64,000 bases of DNA from Diatrype stigma (lineage: Eukaryota; Ascomycota; Sordariomycetes; Xylariales; Diatrypaceae), in assembly GCA_022225965.2 (NCBI GenBank), contig JAKJXP020000045.1:296979-360978 (forward strand), in the 5' to 3' direction. Under the pieces are notes generated by a model, which did not search any database, was not told the origin of the DNA, and saw only the letters and a list, made by a program, of their open reading frames with translations. Each line of letters opens with the position of its first letter. Positions within the stretch are counted from its first letter, which is position 1. Below, one piece after another: positions 46,570-59,600 of this stretch. The position numbers and the translations under genes were made by a program.

Positions 46570-48753
46570 CTATCCCCCGCGTCTAAGTTGGATGAAACGG
46601 TTGCAGGTAACAGAGCCATTCTTGAGGACTTCGATTTTCTTCACCAACTCTTCACGCTGAGCACGGCTCTGTTGCGACTCTCCGGCAATGAGTGCCACGA
46701 GTTCTGGCTGCATATTGAACACAGACACAGGAGATAGAATGTTAGGAAGTGTTGAGAGGAGATTCTCCTCAATCACTTGAATTGCAACATCGTCAATGAA
46801 TCGCTTTACGGCGATCTAGTGTCGGTAAGTAAGCAAGTTGAAGTAATCACTGACCATTGGAATTCTCAGTTAAGCTTACATCGTAATAGGCAGTCATGCA
46901 ATCAAGAGCCATTGAGGCTGCCGACCGCTCAATATCGTGACCATCGTGGTTTGCAAGTGATTCGATAAGTTTTTCAAGGTAATATGACCTACTGCCGACG
47001 TGTGTATTTCCTTGTACGCTTGACACAGCGAAGAAGTCTTGGATTACCTTGGTGTATCGCGTCTTCCTCTCGATGTATCCCATATCGCAATGGATTGCCC
47101 CGGCATAGTCTCTGTTGTATGTGATGGGGTGGATGTGTTGATGAGGACCGAGGAGTTGGGATGTCTTGGACTTGACGGATTCGAGTAGTGCATTCATCGC
47201 CGGATCCAACACTTCGCATACCACACTATCCTGGACCGCGTTTTCAGCAACATGTCTCACCACCAAGCCGAGGAAAACCTGGGCGGCTTCCCAAACACGC
47301 ACGATGTGCTGGCCAACAATACTCTCCCAAGGGCCCGACTGTTCAAGGAAGAGGTCGGCTACAACCATCGAGTTGAAATTACCAGGGAGTTCACGGCTCC
47401 TCGTTCGGTGGATGAGAAGTTTGATGTGATCAAGAAACTCATCTCGAGAGACAACAACAGGAGAATTGGTGGTATCCTTCGAAATGGCAGGAGGCTCGTT
47501 GAATGTGGTGAAGGTGCGAAGATGCCCGTTGTTCGTGAGATCGTCGGCAAACTCCTCGTTGAGGTTCTGGACAACTGCTCGAATGCGCTGTTGTTGGCCT
47601 TTCGTCGACTCGGCATTCTCAAAGAAGGCATCAGTGTATACGCCATTAACAGCTGCCTTTACCAAGGCCTGGAAATCCTGACTAATCTGCAACAGACACT
47701 TCCGCTGTTCATCCGAGGTACTTCGAGCGACACCAAAGCTTTCCAGCTGCTTCTGACACGAGGTGAACTCGGTATCAATCTCTGAAATCAAGCTCGGCAA
47801 CTCGGTCGCGATCTGTCGGAGCAAGACGTCGCTCAACCGGGTCCTCAACTCCAGGATGCCCAGCATCGACGAAGGAAGGTCGCGCCACACGTTGTCTTTG
47901 AAGAATCGGGCTTCTTCTGCATTGCGCTGGTGTAGCAGTGTCGATCCCTTCTCAGTGTCCATGTTCTTCAAAACGTGCCAGCCAAGGTCGAAGTTAACCT
48001 CTTCGTTTCTGGCCAAGGAGAGAAACGACTTTTCACTCTCAGATCCGGGAGACAAGGTATCTGGTTTCGTAATAATACTCATGGTCCTGGTCCCATTCCG
48101 GTCTATTGAGCGTGCAAACTTCAGGACAACCTGGTTCGCGAAGTCATTCTTGGCGGACACCACGGCTAGGATAATGCTCCTGGGTTGTTTCATGTAGTCC
48201 TTGACAACGGATTGTACCAGTTGGACATCGAGTGAGCTCTGCTTCTTACTCTCTGTGTGTATTAGGCCAGGGAGGTCAACAATGGTGGATGGGGGCGGTC
48301 GGGGCCAGAGATCTCAACTCGAAGGAGATCCTTTGAGAACCCCTTGCCCTGTGTCGAGATTCCCATTGCCACTTGGGCTTTCTCGATGAGAGTAGGGAAG
48401 CCTTCGAACCCATCTAACTCTTCCTGGAATTCAGCGAGGCCAGATTCTTTGGAGTCATTGATAGAGTTGTGTGGGACGATAGAGATCCTCACGCCTTTCT
48501 CTGCTGCCCTTCGAAGCACCAGCTCGGTTGGGAACCGAGTACACAGGTTTCCCTTGACTGGGAAAGGCACACCTGAAATGGCTTCCAGTACGGAACTCTT
48601 CCCTGAAGATTGGTCGCCGCACACGATAATCTGGGGCAGCGAGATGAGGTGGTCAATACCCTGAAGTCGCAGGCGATCAATGCAGTCAAGAAGCTCCAGC
48701 TGGTCCTTAGAGCAAAGGCCGTTCAGGGTCTGCGTATTGAAAGTGACAACCAT
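46570..48753 (-). CDS. dynamin-like GTPase, frameshifted in this assembly
   Basis: Read from 48753: exon 1 runs to 46880 and exon 2 is 46815-46570 (64-bp intron, GTAAGC donor, CTAG acceptor). About 706 residues if one frameshift is bridged. GTPase motifs: G1 GDQSSGKSSV, G2 Thr in CTRFPTEL, G3 DLPG, G4 TKPD. After the stalk region, the C-terminal GTPase effector domain is clear (FIDDVAIQVIEENLLSTLP). No pleckstrin-homology domain is visible, as in the fungal Mx/Vps1-like accessory dynamins. The frame breaks near 48284-48296, between GPDRPH and IVDLPG, where one base is missing near a run of five C (minus strand). No intron fits there. Either a homopolymer sequencing error or a genuine loss-of-function mutation that would truncate the protein just before G3. 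Family role: membrane remodelling or antiviral-like GTPase; the specific role is unknown. Confidence 0.85.
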
Positions 48754-50460
48754 CGTGTAACTCAGGCGGGAAAGACAACTTCAAGGGAGTGGTGATGGTT
48801 TTTTATCAGGTCATGGAGTTGAAGAGTCCAATGCCTAGCGGTTTGTGGAAAGTGGTTGTCCATATGCAGGTTCAATTTTAGAGAGGATAGGAGGATGCCC
48901 ACAGCATATAACCAAGGCGTCTGGTTGCTAGTAGGCTCCAATGCACCGGCATGTAACAAACGGATTCTGATGTCAGTGCAGTGTGGTAGTCTTAGGCCGC
49001 TATCGCTCCTGATATCAAACGACTCCCGTGTAGACGGAACCTTTTTCTATCCAACGATGCGGCATGCCGTATCCACCCAATCCGTTTGAGACGGAAAGAA
49101 GAAGTGAACACGATAGCTCGGCTAAACACAACTGTGTACCAGGCAGATAAGAGGCAAGGTCTGCGTGTAAATTTTCATCTGGCCTCATACGGAGGCTATC
49201 GAGTGACTGGGCTGCTTGCTTTTCTTTCTGTCACGATCGCAGAGGACCCAACGGTGAAGAGAAATGTATCATTCGTTTCCCGAGCCCGCCAAGGTTCTGC
49301 AGATACTATCCAGCTCAGGCTGCCTCGACGCAGAGGTGCATTGCTGAACATATAGCCACCCGCCGGTTTGCGGCTACTTCAACCCTTTTCCACTGTGCTC
49401 GCTCCATACTGAGCCCTTGCCATACGGGGAATACAGCCAAGCCTGTTAGCTGCGATACATCCAGGCTCCAAGATGTATTAGAGTACACAGTACCGTCAAC
49501 AGCGGCACAAGAAGATAGATCAGGGAATTGGCCTATTATAGTAGTCTAGATCGAAGGCCGCAATCGTTACGATCATTTCGGATGCAAGTGTAAAATCAAG
49601 GAGGCAACTTTCGATTTCTAACTCAAGAAGTGGAAAAAGGGGGTGCCAAGCCACTAAAAGTGTGATCTCAGTATTAGGTAATCCAACTACATACCTAGTA
49701 CCTAGGTACCTACCTGTAGTATGTATGTAGCTCCAATGTCGTGACCTTTATTATCCGAAGTAATATAGCTAAACGATGCCTGGACGACGGTGTCCCGCAA
49801 CATCTCCGCAGTCAAGAACGTATTCAGTGTAATGACAACTTGTGACAACTTGACAAGCTGCTGTTTATTCAACCACGACGTTGCTGATTTAGGGTCTCAT
49901 AGGAGCCGCTCGGGGACAGGAGACTGACTGTAGCTCAGAGAGCTCTTCGGAGCTTTCGGGATTCTGGCTGCTCTGGAAGCTGTTGCAGTTCGGCGTCCCA
50001 GTGCTGCCATTGGTTAATGCTGGGATGAGTAAAGCACATGAGGGCAGCATTTGCAATGTGAGATCCATGGATGAGAGCTATTACAAAGTGTTGATGAATC
50101 ATTGGCTAACATTCTGGGCGACGTCAGTAGCACGAAACAGTTAGGTAAAGAGACCCCATATATTTTACCAAAATCATTGGTCCCCAGTGGTCCGTACCGA
50201 CAAGGATCCCAGGATAGCTAAGGCTAGTTCCCGTAGCTCCCTGGAAGCCCCAATTCAATTACATCAACACATTCGTTCTTGCCATCAACTTTTGACTTTA
50301 TTCAACTGCTGCACCTTCAATTGCGGTGACAACTGGGACCTTGTAAGTGGGTGGCATCACCGGATTATTCCACATATTTGGTTACCCCTGCCGGCCCTAC
50401 CATCCGATATGCTGCTATGCGAACTTTGGGGTCGTTATCGCCTTGCACCAACAGCTGCAA

Positions 50461-50509
50461 TGCGGCCTGGTGCGGCCTGGTGCGGCCTGGTGCGGACTGG
50501 TGCGGACTG
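50461..50509. repeat. 10-bp minisatellite upstream of catalase
   Basis: Three copies of TGCGGCCTGG followed by two of TGCGGACTGG (the last incomplete), head to tail, about 300 bp before the catalase ATG and 130 bp before its TATA box. Confidence 0.9.
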
Positions 50510-50638
50510 TGCAGTATGCACACCATTGATGGTGACACAGTCCTGACGTCAATGACTTCTTAATGGAGGCATCCTGCTGTAACAATGAGGACTGCATCCA
50601 ATTCCTCCTACTTAGCGGCAGTCACCTTTTGTTCTTCA

Positions 50639-50645
50639 TATAAAG
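50639..50645 (+). promoter_or_regulatory. TATA-like box of the catalase gene
   Basis: TATAAAG lies 173 bp upstream of the catalase ATG and is followed by a C/A-rich leader, the usual fungal arrangement. Confidence 0.55.
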
Positions 50646-50811
50646 CTCAAGTACTCAATCCACTACCCACCGAGACATCACCTTCACCTTCCTGTAAGCT
50701 TGATAGATTAGGGAACGTCAACTGTTTCACTCGTCTCCTAACCACCTACAATTACAACCGAATCTAATCGCACGTGGTGCACCCCTTAGTCTACGTCAAA
50801 ATAAGCTTCAG

Positions 50812-53094
50812 ATGTCCGCGTCAAACATACTCTCCAGTACCTTCGACAAAGCTAAGAAGATGGCTTCGGGCGAGAAGGAGGGCAAGATCTCCCAGCTTGA
50901 TACCATCAGCCAGGATGTCTCGAAGGACGACCGCATCACCAGTGACTTTGGAGTCAAGCAAGGGAATACAGATGACTGGTTAAGAGTCTCCACTAATGAC
51001 CGGACCGGGCCTATGCTGCTCGAGGATTCTGTGTCCAGGGAGAAGGTTGGTTCATTGCTTAGGATCGAAAAGCTGAGATGATGCTGACTTTCCAAGATTC
51101 ACCGATTTGATCATGAACGTATCCCCGAGCGTGTGGTCCATGCCCGAGGAGCGGGTGCCTTCGGAACCTTCAGATTATTCGAAAGTGCCGAGGATGTCAC
51201 CAGCGCTGGAGTATTGACGGACACTTCTCGAGAGACACCCATCTTTGTTCGATTCTCTACAGTACAAGGCTCCCGTGGCAGTGCCGACACAGTTCGGGAC
51301 GTCCGCGGTTTCGCCGTCAAGTTCTACACCCAGGAGGGAAACTGGGATATCGTTGGCAACAACATCCCGGTGTTCTTTATTCAAGATGCCATCAAGTTCC
51401 CCGACTTCGTCCACTCAGTCAAGCCCGAGCCCCACAATGAGGTTCCCCAGGGACAGTCAGCACACAACAACTTCTGGGACTTCGTCTACCTACACACTGA
51501 AGCGACGCACATGTACACGTGGGCAATGTCAGATCGGGGCATCCCTCGTTCGTACCGTATGATGCAGGGATTCGGCGTCAACACTTTCACTCTGATCAAC
51601 AAGAGTGGAGAGCGTCATTTCGTCAAGTTCCACTGGACGCCTGAACTTGGAGTGCACAGTCTTGTATGGGATGAGGCGCTGAAGATTGCTGGACAGGATC
51701 CAGATTTCCACCGGAAGGACCTTTGGGATGCTATTGAAAACGGTGCATTCCCCAAGTGGAAGTTCGGCATTCAGACAATTCCCGAGTCGAAGCAAGATGA
51801 CTTCGAATTTGATATTCTCGACGCTACTAAAATCTGGCCGGAAGAATTGGTCCCCATACGATATATCGGCGAGCTGGAGCTAAACAAGAACGTCGACGAA
51901 TACTTCCCCCAGACGGAACAGGTTGCCTTCTGCACCGCCCACATGGTCCCCGGAATTGGCCACTCAGATGATCCGCTGCTGCAGGGCCGTAGCTTTAGCT
52001 ACTTCGACACCCAGCTTTCGCGCCTCGGGACCAACTGGCAGGAGCTTCCCATCAACCGACCAGTTTGCCCCGTCATGAACTTCAACCGCGACGGACAGGG
52101 TCGTCACACGATCAACAAGGGCACCGTCAATTACTGGCCCAATAGATTCGACGCCCGGCCGCCAGCAACCCAGAGCGAAGGCGCGTACCCCGACTACGCC
52201 CAGAAAGTTGAGGGCATCAAAGTTCGGACCAAGAGCGAGAAGTTCAAGGAGCACTTCAACCAGGCGCAGTTGTTCTACAACAGCCTGTCACCACCTGAGC
52301 AGGCGCATGTTGCGGCAGCCTTTGCTTTCGAATTGGACCACTGCGAGGATCCCATCGTCTACGAACGCATGTCCCAACGCCTGGCCGAAATTGATCTCAG
52401 CCTCGCGCAGCAAGTAGCGGAACTGGTGGGTGGTACCAAGCCCTCAAAGGCGACGCGACAGAACCACGGCAAGAAAGCCAAGGGCCTCAGTCAGACGGAG
52501 TACCCGCCCTTCAAGCCCACCATCGCCACCCGCCGGGTGGCCATCATCATCGCCGATGGCTTCAACAAGGCCGTCTTCAGCGGCGTCAAGGCGGCACTAA
52601 CAGCCGCCGGCGCGCTCCCCTTCGTCATCGCGCCCCGCCGGTCCGAGGTCTTCCCCGCCGGCGCCGACAAGAGCACTCCCGGCAGCGGCGTCAAGCCAGA
52701 CCACCACCTCGAGGGCATGCGGTCGACCATGTTCGACGCGGTCTTCGTCCCCGGCGGCGCCGAGTCCATCCAGACCCTGTCGAAGAGCGGCCGCGCCCTG
52801 CACTGGGTCCGCGAGGCCTTCGGCCACCTCAAGGCCATCGCTGGCACCGGCGAGGCCTCGACTCTGTTCCGCCTCGCCTTCGCGCTGCCCGGCATCCAGT
52901 TCTCGCAGGGCGGCGAGGCCACCGAATCGTACGGCGTCGTCACGGTCGGCAAGCTCGCGCCGGGCGGACTGAGCGAGGCCGTTGCGATCGCTAAGGAGGG
53001 CGCGGGATTCCTGGAGAAGTTCTTCTACCAGATCGCCCAGCATCGGAACTTCGATCGCGAGCTGGATGGGCTGAGCTCGCAGGTCGCGTATTAG
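50812..53094 (+). CDS. large-subunit (clade 2) catalase with DJ-1-like domain
   Basis: Two exons, 50812-51045 and 51097-53094; the 51-bp intron has a GTTGGT donor and CCAAG acceptor; 743 residues, the size of large-subunit catalases. Catalytic residues: His93 in ERVVHARGAGAFG, Asn in DIVGNNIPVFF (about 166-167) and the proximal heme ligand Tyr380 in RSFSYFDTQLSRLG. From about residue 555 a C-terminal flavodoxin/DJ-1/PfpI-like domain follows (RRVAIIIADGFN, then DAVFVPGG), the hallmark of clade 2. No signal peptide is visible (MSASNILSSTFDKAKKM), so it is probably intracellular rather than a secreted Cat-type enzyme. Role: disproportionation of hydrogen peroxide. Codon GC content is much higher in the C-terminal domain. 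Confidence 0.97.
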
Positions 53095-54289
53095 AAGGGG
53101 CCAGATGGGGAATGAAGGGACACAATAAACGGCGGTCAGGTACAAAAACACACGTACATAAGCTAGTCATAGGGGCGTCTTTGCTTTTTCGGGTCGAGAG
53201 GGAAAGAAGGGAAGGGCTTTGGTGTTCATCGGTTGGTCGGGTATGAGGAACGTGTACCTATGCATGAAATATTGTTGCCATAGCTAGTTGCTGGACCTGT
53301 ACAACAATAGCTACCTTGGCCTTACAATGTAGAGCCGTTCTAAATCGGTATCATTGGTTTCTTGGGATTGCCCCAGCTATTGACTTGGCCATTTCTGTTG
53401 TTTTATGCACATCTCCGATCCCAGTGACACCATGGCGGTAATCGCCGTTCTGGCGCCGGTGAGGCGAACCCTAAGCAAATATCGCGAAAAGGGGTGAACA
53501 TCGAAATCGGCAACGGGTAGTAGCTTTCGTGTGTTATGCATTAGATGTGTGTTGACCTTCGAGGATGAAAATAAGTGGTGAGTATCGACATGAGGTAAAA
53601 GAGAAAAAAGTGCGTACCCCTATTCATGCCGTAGCGGGGTGATACCTAATGGGATTGCACGAACCAGAAGAGATACGATACAATGCTCAGTCTCGACCAT
53701 AAGCATAAGCATTGGTTCAAGGCCTATTCGAATCAAGTCCATGTAGATGCTATCGTAGATCTTGGTTGGCTTGGTGATGGTATTTCAGACGATTGCACGA
53801 GGGTGACACGTGCATCTCACCTAGGTTGGGGAGCGAAACGCGGATAAAGCCAGTGAGCAGCTGATTTAACCTCCGCACAAGTTGAGCGTGCATGCGAGGA
53901 TTTTATTGGGGTTGTCTTCCAAGTTCACTATATGCTCTCCCTATATCCTTGGAATAGCGTTGGTGTCTGCGCAATTCGCGGACGAGTGTGCAACATGAAA
54001 ATTTGGCATCATTCCAAAGTATGGATGTCTATTGCTTTATCCTCGAATTATCAATTAATACTTAGTACATTCGCGTCCCATAACGTAATCTAGCAATGAC
54101 GTTATGATATATTCCCTCCCATGTCCCTCCCGCTGGTGATCCCCCTTTTTGTGCGCCTACAGCCCAGTCCCCAGCCCCATTCCCACGATCCATCATCGTC
54201 GTTGCCGTCGTCGTGTCAAGTAGTTATGGTGTTTGTTGATGTGATGAAACGGACAAAAAACAAGAAGTAAAAGAATGCCCCCTTGAGAT
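53095..54289. other. intergenic between convergent genes
   Basis: 3' regions of the catalase (+) and the small secreted protein gene (-). No coding content is recognised. Confidence 0.5.
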
Positions 54290-54724
54290 TTAGATGTTGG
54301 CAGGAGCGTAGCTCTTGTCGGGCGAGACGACCTTGCCGCCGGCCAGCTCCTTGTCGGTGTAGCTGGGCCAGACGATGAGCTTCTTGGTGTAGTCGGTGAC
54401 GGACAGGACGGTGAAGCCGTTGCCGGGGCCGAACGACCCGTCCCAGCCGGTGCCGACCGTGTAGGGGCCGCACTTCTGGTTGCTGGTCGCCGTCTGGCTC
54501 GCCGGCTTGCCCTTGACCGTGAAGCTGCAGGCCGTGGGAGCCGCCAGGTGCGTGTCGACGCCGAACGACCACGCGCACGAGTCGTCCGCCGCCGTGCACA
54601 CCCGCTTCAGCCCGGTGATGGACCACTCGGGGACGGCCGCCATCTGCGATGCGGGGACCGGGGCCGGGGCCGCGAGGGCGGTGGCGGAGAGGATGGCGGT
54701 GACGATGGCGGTGGTGAACTGCAT
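54290..54724 (-). CDS. small secreted cysteine-containing protein, Hrip1-like
   Basis: A single exon of 144 residues on the minus strand. A signal peptide is clear (MQFTTAIVTAILSATALAA, cut near residue 19), followed by a Pro/Ala stretch that may be a short propeptide. The mature part has four cysteines (RVCTAADDSC, TACSF, QKCG), enough for two disulfides, and stretches such as WSITGLKRVC, GFTVLSVTDY and PDKSYAPANI. This pattern matches the fungal family of small secreted proteins around Hrip1, known as elicitors of plant hypersensitive responses; the assignment is from pattern and should be held loosely. The ATG at 54724 is preferred over the frame's extension upstream because it begins the signal peptide. 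High GC and compact size are typical of secreted effectors. It lies 1.7 kb from a silenced gypsy element. Confidence 0.78.
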   Translation of the reverse strand: MQFTTAIVTAILSATALAAPAPVPASQMAAVPEWSITGLKRVCTAADDSCAWSFGVDTHLAAPTACSFTVKGKPASQTATSNQKCGPYTVGTGWDGSFGPGNGFTVLSVTDYTKKLIVWPSYTDKELAGGKVVSPDKSYAPANI

Positions 54725-56405
54725 GTTGAGAATAGTGATGAAGGCAGTGGTGGTGGTTATATTAGAAATTACGGTGGAATATAGTTTGTTATTGTGTAGA
54801 TTGTTGTCTTGTAGATGTCTTGCTGCTGTGATGCTGCTGCGATATCCCAGAAGTCTAAACTCATCTTCGAGGGGGGCGGGATGTCTTTTTATATGCATCT
54901 GCACCCAGCGTTTCCAATCTCAGATCATGATCTAGATGATATCGAATCGATGATGATGACAATACCATCGGCACCTAACTTACGATCCCTTGGCCCCTGC
55001 CGCCCTTCAACCATGCGGCAGTGGCATGGGCAGGTTACACGGTTTGTGACCTGGGGAAGTATCCTGCGATGCGCTCAGCAAAGCTCGTGTCAGGGCTTTC
55101 ATAATCATGCAATGCAGCGCTGTATCGTGAGCATTACGAGCCCGGGTTCATTCCTTTACGCAATCCAGCGCTCGCCGGTTTCCGTTATTGGACGGAATTG
55201 TCTGCGCTGTAAACGCTGGTGGGTTTTGCCTCGTATAAGGTCATGTGGGCCTCAAGATGTTGGAGCAGAGCTAAGCTGTTCTCGACGAAGTGGACTTCCT
55301 CGTATTAATCTCGGTCGTCGGTTACCACTCCGAGGTCCTTACATATATTGTCATGACTATATACCTATGCAATAATGCGTATACAGGTTTTGCCTTTGAC
55401 CGCCTTTCCAAATTATCATTCCACCGGTCTCATGATGAATGAGACACCATGGGAAGTCAAGTCTATGGTGACACGAAGGCTGAATGTTCAGATGTCCAGA
55501 TCGCCCCTAGGGCTGACTCCATTCGCGCCACTTACATACATCTTCGGCAATCGACGATAAAGTAGGGGTAGCAATAGCCCTTTTCTCCGCAGATGATCAC
55601 GGGGTTCGTTCCCGCCCTACGGATCTACACACATAGCCTGGAAGTTCGGTAATTGATAGCTACCGTTCCGGCCCGGGGCGTGGGATTTTAGCTCCCAATG
55701 ACATTCAACGGCAGATGATAATGATGAACCAGCCCATCTTATTTTTAGACTTGAATAAGTTATTGGTAAGTTGGTTAGTCATTGTCGTGGCGACGGACCA
55801 TATATATCGCATATGTATAACCAGGGAATGATCAAGTCACGCAAAGAATCAATATGCAGAACGCACTGACTTGATGTCCGTCCAGGTCTCCGTGGTCAAT
55901 TGCCCCGCAACTGCTGGCATACTAAGACTCCTTCTAGAACTTGACAGGCCTTCGAGCTGTGGGTATGACATTGGCCTGGTGCAATTAGTTGCATAGTAGC
56001 ACTTAGCCACTTGGCACCTCTCTCACCCTGAGACAGGTTCCTCGGCCCTCGGGCGCGATCAACTACACCACCTACTTGTTAGGAGCTGACATGAACATCT
56101 GGCTGGTAAGCCGCAAGGGAGCAGATACGACAGTCCTTCATTCGCACATCCAGTGACAACTATATTTCGATCAGAACCAGCTTGAAACATGGCAATGGAC
56201 GTAGCTAGCCGGCTGCCAGGGGCGAGGGCCTACGCGAAAGGCATGGATTGCATTACCTTTGATGACGCCAGTCAACTTACAGCCTCAGGTGCCAACAATC
56301 GAAGCTCGTGTACCAAATCCATAGGGGCGCGAAGTAAGGGTAGCCTGATTGCTGCACTAGCTGCCTATGTCAATGCCATCGAATGCGGTACCTGCCTCAT
56401 GTTTT
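54725..56405. other. intergenic, effector promoter to gypsy element
   Basis: Contains the promoter of the small secreted protein and 1.5 kb of normal-composition sequence with no recognisable gene, up to the gypsy LTR. An open stretch at 56189-56473 runs into the LTR and is not supported as a gene. Confidence 0.45.
54886..54893 (-). promoter_or_regulatory. TATA-like box of the small secreted protein
   Basis: TATAAAAA on the minus strand, about 165 bp upstream of the ATG at 54724. Confidence 0.6.
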
Positions 56406-56590
56406 TGTGGATCCGGGCATTCCCCATAATGCCAAGGATCGGAAAATCGGAATATAAAATTCTAGCAGCTTAAAACGCATAACTGTATTTAGCTTTAATT
56501 TAATAATTAATCCGAATTTTTAATATAATTCTAAATAAATTGCTAATAGCAGTAATTTCTTAAGGATTCGAAAAATTAAACGTAAAAGCA
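56406..56590 (+). repeat. 5' LTR of the gypsy element
   Basis: 185 bp, TGTGGATCCGGG...AAAAGCA. The outer half keeps unmutated sequence (CCATAATGCCAAGGATCGG) while the inner half is heavily C-to-T/G-to-A mutated. Confidence 0.88.
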
Positions 56591-56649
56591 TAAATAATTA
56601 TTTTTATAAATTAACGTTAATAACGCAAAATTTACCTTATTCTTTTACG

Positions 56650-59600
56650 AATTCTTTCTAATAACCGACGATGGCAAAAAATAACGCCAATACGAAGAAA
56701 CAGCCCAAAAACGTTTCGGTCCAAAACGGTATTTTCGCCGAATCTCTTACGAATACGAAAGCCGCTTAAAAAAACGGCATATTATACGAATTTCTTAATA
56801 AAAAATTCGAAAATATCGAATAAAAAAATATTTCGATAAAAAACAACTTATAATACTTAATAAGCGAAATAACGAAAATAACCGCATATTTCGATTTTAA
56901 ACTTAAAAACAAAAAAATCGAAACGTTGAATTAATAATTTCGTTAAAAAATAAATGGATTTAATAATAATAATAATAACTTACGTTTAATACCGAAAAAG
57001 CGGCTATCGCCGATAACGTAAAATCGTTAATTAATTTTTATAAACCGGCCGAATTTAATTAAAATTAATATATGCCATATATTTAGCGCTTATTTTATTA
57101 TAATAAATAGCAAATAAAAGGAAAAATTAATATAATATACGTATCGTTTATTATAAATTACGTTTAAGGTTCGTAATAAGAACGTATAAAAAAATATGGC
57201 TTTCGGTTATATTTCCGGGCGACGTTACGAAAATGAATTATATAATGGCGAAAATCAAAATAACGATATCTTTAAATCTTTATTTAATTTAAACCGACGG
57301 TTAGATTTTAAAAAAATTAAAGAAAATCCAAAAACGCCTTTTAATAATATTAATTTTATACGATTTTTAAGTATATCGAATTATAAGCAAACTTATTAGC
57401 AATTTTTAATAAATAAAAATATATATTCGTAATAATAAGCCTAATTAAATAATATTCGTAAAGTATATTTTTTAAGTTTTAAACGATTATAATGCCTTTT
57501 CGAAAACGTTAATTTATTTCGTAACGTTATTTTCGTATTAAAACGAAAATATAATAAATTTCGTAAAACGCATCCGTAAAGCCTTTTATAAAATGCCGAA
57601 AAACATTTACGATGATTATTCGATAAAGGAATCTTTTATTAATACGTTATATAATAACCTGTTTAATATATAATTAACCTTTAACGATCGATTCGAAAAC
57701 TTTAATAACGTATAAAAAATCGAAATAATTATTTAATAGGCCGAATTAATTATTCGTTAAACGATTAAAGGAAAAATTTACGGTATTTTTTTAGTTACCG
57801 TTTAATTTTAAAAAAAAGCAGCGCCATTTTATAACTTAATCATTATAAGAATTATATAAGCTAAATCCGGCATAATCCAATTAAAGCTTTCGGACGTAAT
57901 AATTACCGTATTTCAAGCTGCGAAATTCGGAAAAATTGCCGATTTTCGTAACGAAAGCTGTAACGTTTATATTACAGCCGAATAAGGCTTCGCCGTAAAA
58001 GCCGAAAATAATAAATGCTTTAATTATAATAAGCAAAGCTATTAAGTTAAAAACTATAAAATAAAAGCGAAATTCCTAAAAAATACATAATACGCAAATA
58101 CGAATAAAAAGGTTATTTTTAGGAATCCTATATTAAGACGTTATTAATAATAAATTCTAATTAGCCTTTAATAAATTTAAAGGAAATAAGCGGCCTTGCA
58201 TATATTTCGTCGGCGCCGAAAATAATGGCGAAAACGATTTCGAAAGAAATTCCGCCGAATAGCTATAAAATAACGAAAAATTCGATCGTAACTTTAACGA
58301 ATTTCTTAAGCAATTCGAAAATAACGAATAAAGGCGTTGCATTTATTTAATAAAAGTAAATGCCGATAATAAATTACCTTTTAATAAAAATAAACCTTTA
58401 TAAAAAAGATACGATAAAAATTATAACTTTTTTTTTTACGGAAATAATCGACGGAAATAAATTCATAATTTTCCTAAATTACGGATATATTTTTATTATA
58501 TTTCCGAATCGATAGCAATTACGTTAAAAACGTATAATTTTTCGAAACCATTAATAATGCAAAAAATTAAAGGCATAAAACCGAAAATTTCGCGTAACGT
58601 AATAATTACTGCCCGATTTTTAATGCCCGGTAATAATACCATTCCGTTTCGAATATTAACGGGAATTATTTCCGACGGCATTTTTTCCGGTAACTTAATT
58701 TTTGGAAAAAATTTGTTTTATAAATTGGATATATATTATAAAAAAAAGGAAAAGAACGAAATAATTATTTTAATTAAAAATACCGGAAAATCCGTAATTT
58801 ATTTAATCGTTTTATTACGTATTTTTCACGTTTTCGAAACAGCTTATATAATAATCGAATTTAACTTAATAATTTGGTATAAACTTATTTTAACGAATAA
58901 TAGGGCTATTAATAAATACTTTTTATAATACGTTTATGATTTCCAAACCTATTCGGATTCGTTTCGAAAAAGGTTATTGCAAATATACGTATCTGCTATT
59001 ATATCGATATTGGAAATAATAAATCCATTAAATTTCCTTTACGTCGATATAGCCCTATTTAATTTCGGGCATTCCGTAAATTCGTTAAGGAATATTTGGA
59101 AATAATTATACGTATCGATACGAATTCGTAAGATTCGTTTACGTTATTTATATTTAAAAAGGCACCGAATTAAATAACGAAGCTTAATAAGTTCGATAAA
59201 AACATAATATAACGATTTTGTTATAATTATCGAAAACTTAATAAGATTTAACGAAAAAACGCCTATTCGTTTTTTAATGCGATGAATAAAATTTAACGAA
59301 CGGCCGGATATTATTAATATTGCTTTATTAACTTTAAAAATGGCTTTTAATAAATTAAAATTTACGAACTAAATATCGAAAAAACCGCTTTCGTAATTTC
59401 ATTTGGCATTTACGAATAATTGATAATGCCTTTCGGATTTTGCAACGTTTCGGCAACTTTTTAAATATTAATAAAAAAATTCTCGAATTATTTTGCAAAT
59501 TTATTTCGAATATATTAAATAATATAACCGTATAAGCTAATATATTCGAATAATTTTACGAATGCATATTCGCTTTATTTAAACGGCTTTTTAATTACGG

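Larger units (their letters stand above)
48754..50811. other. intergenic, dynamin and catalase promoters
   Basis: A divergent 2-kb region between the dynamin-like gene (-) and the catalase (+). It contains a 10-bp minisatellite at 50461 and a TATA box at 50639. No gene is recognised. Confidence 0.5.

Noticed and set aside
56189..56473. A 94-codon plus-strand frame next to the gypsy element
   Set aside because: Its end lies inside the LTR and it has no recognisable domain; probably chance.
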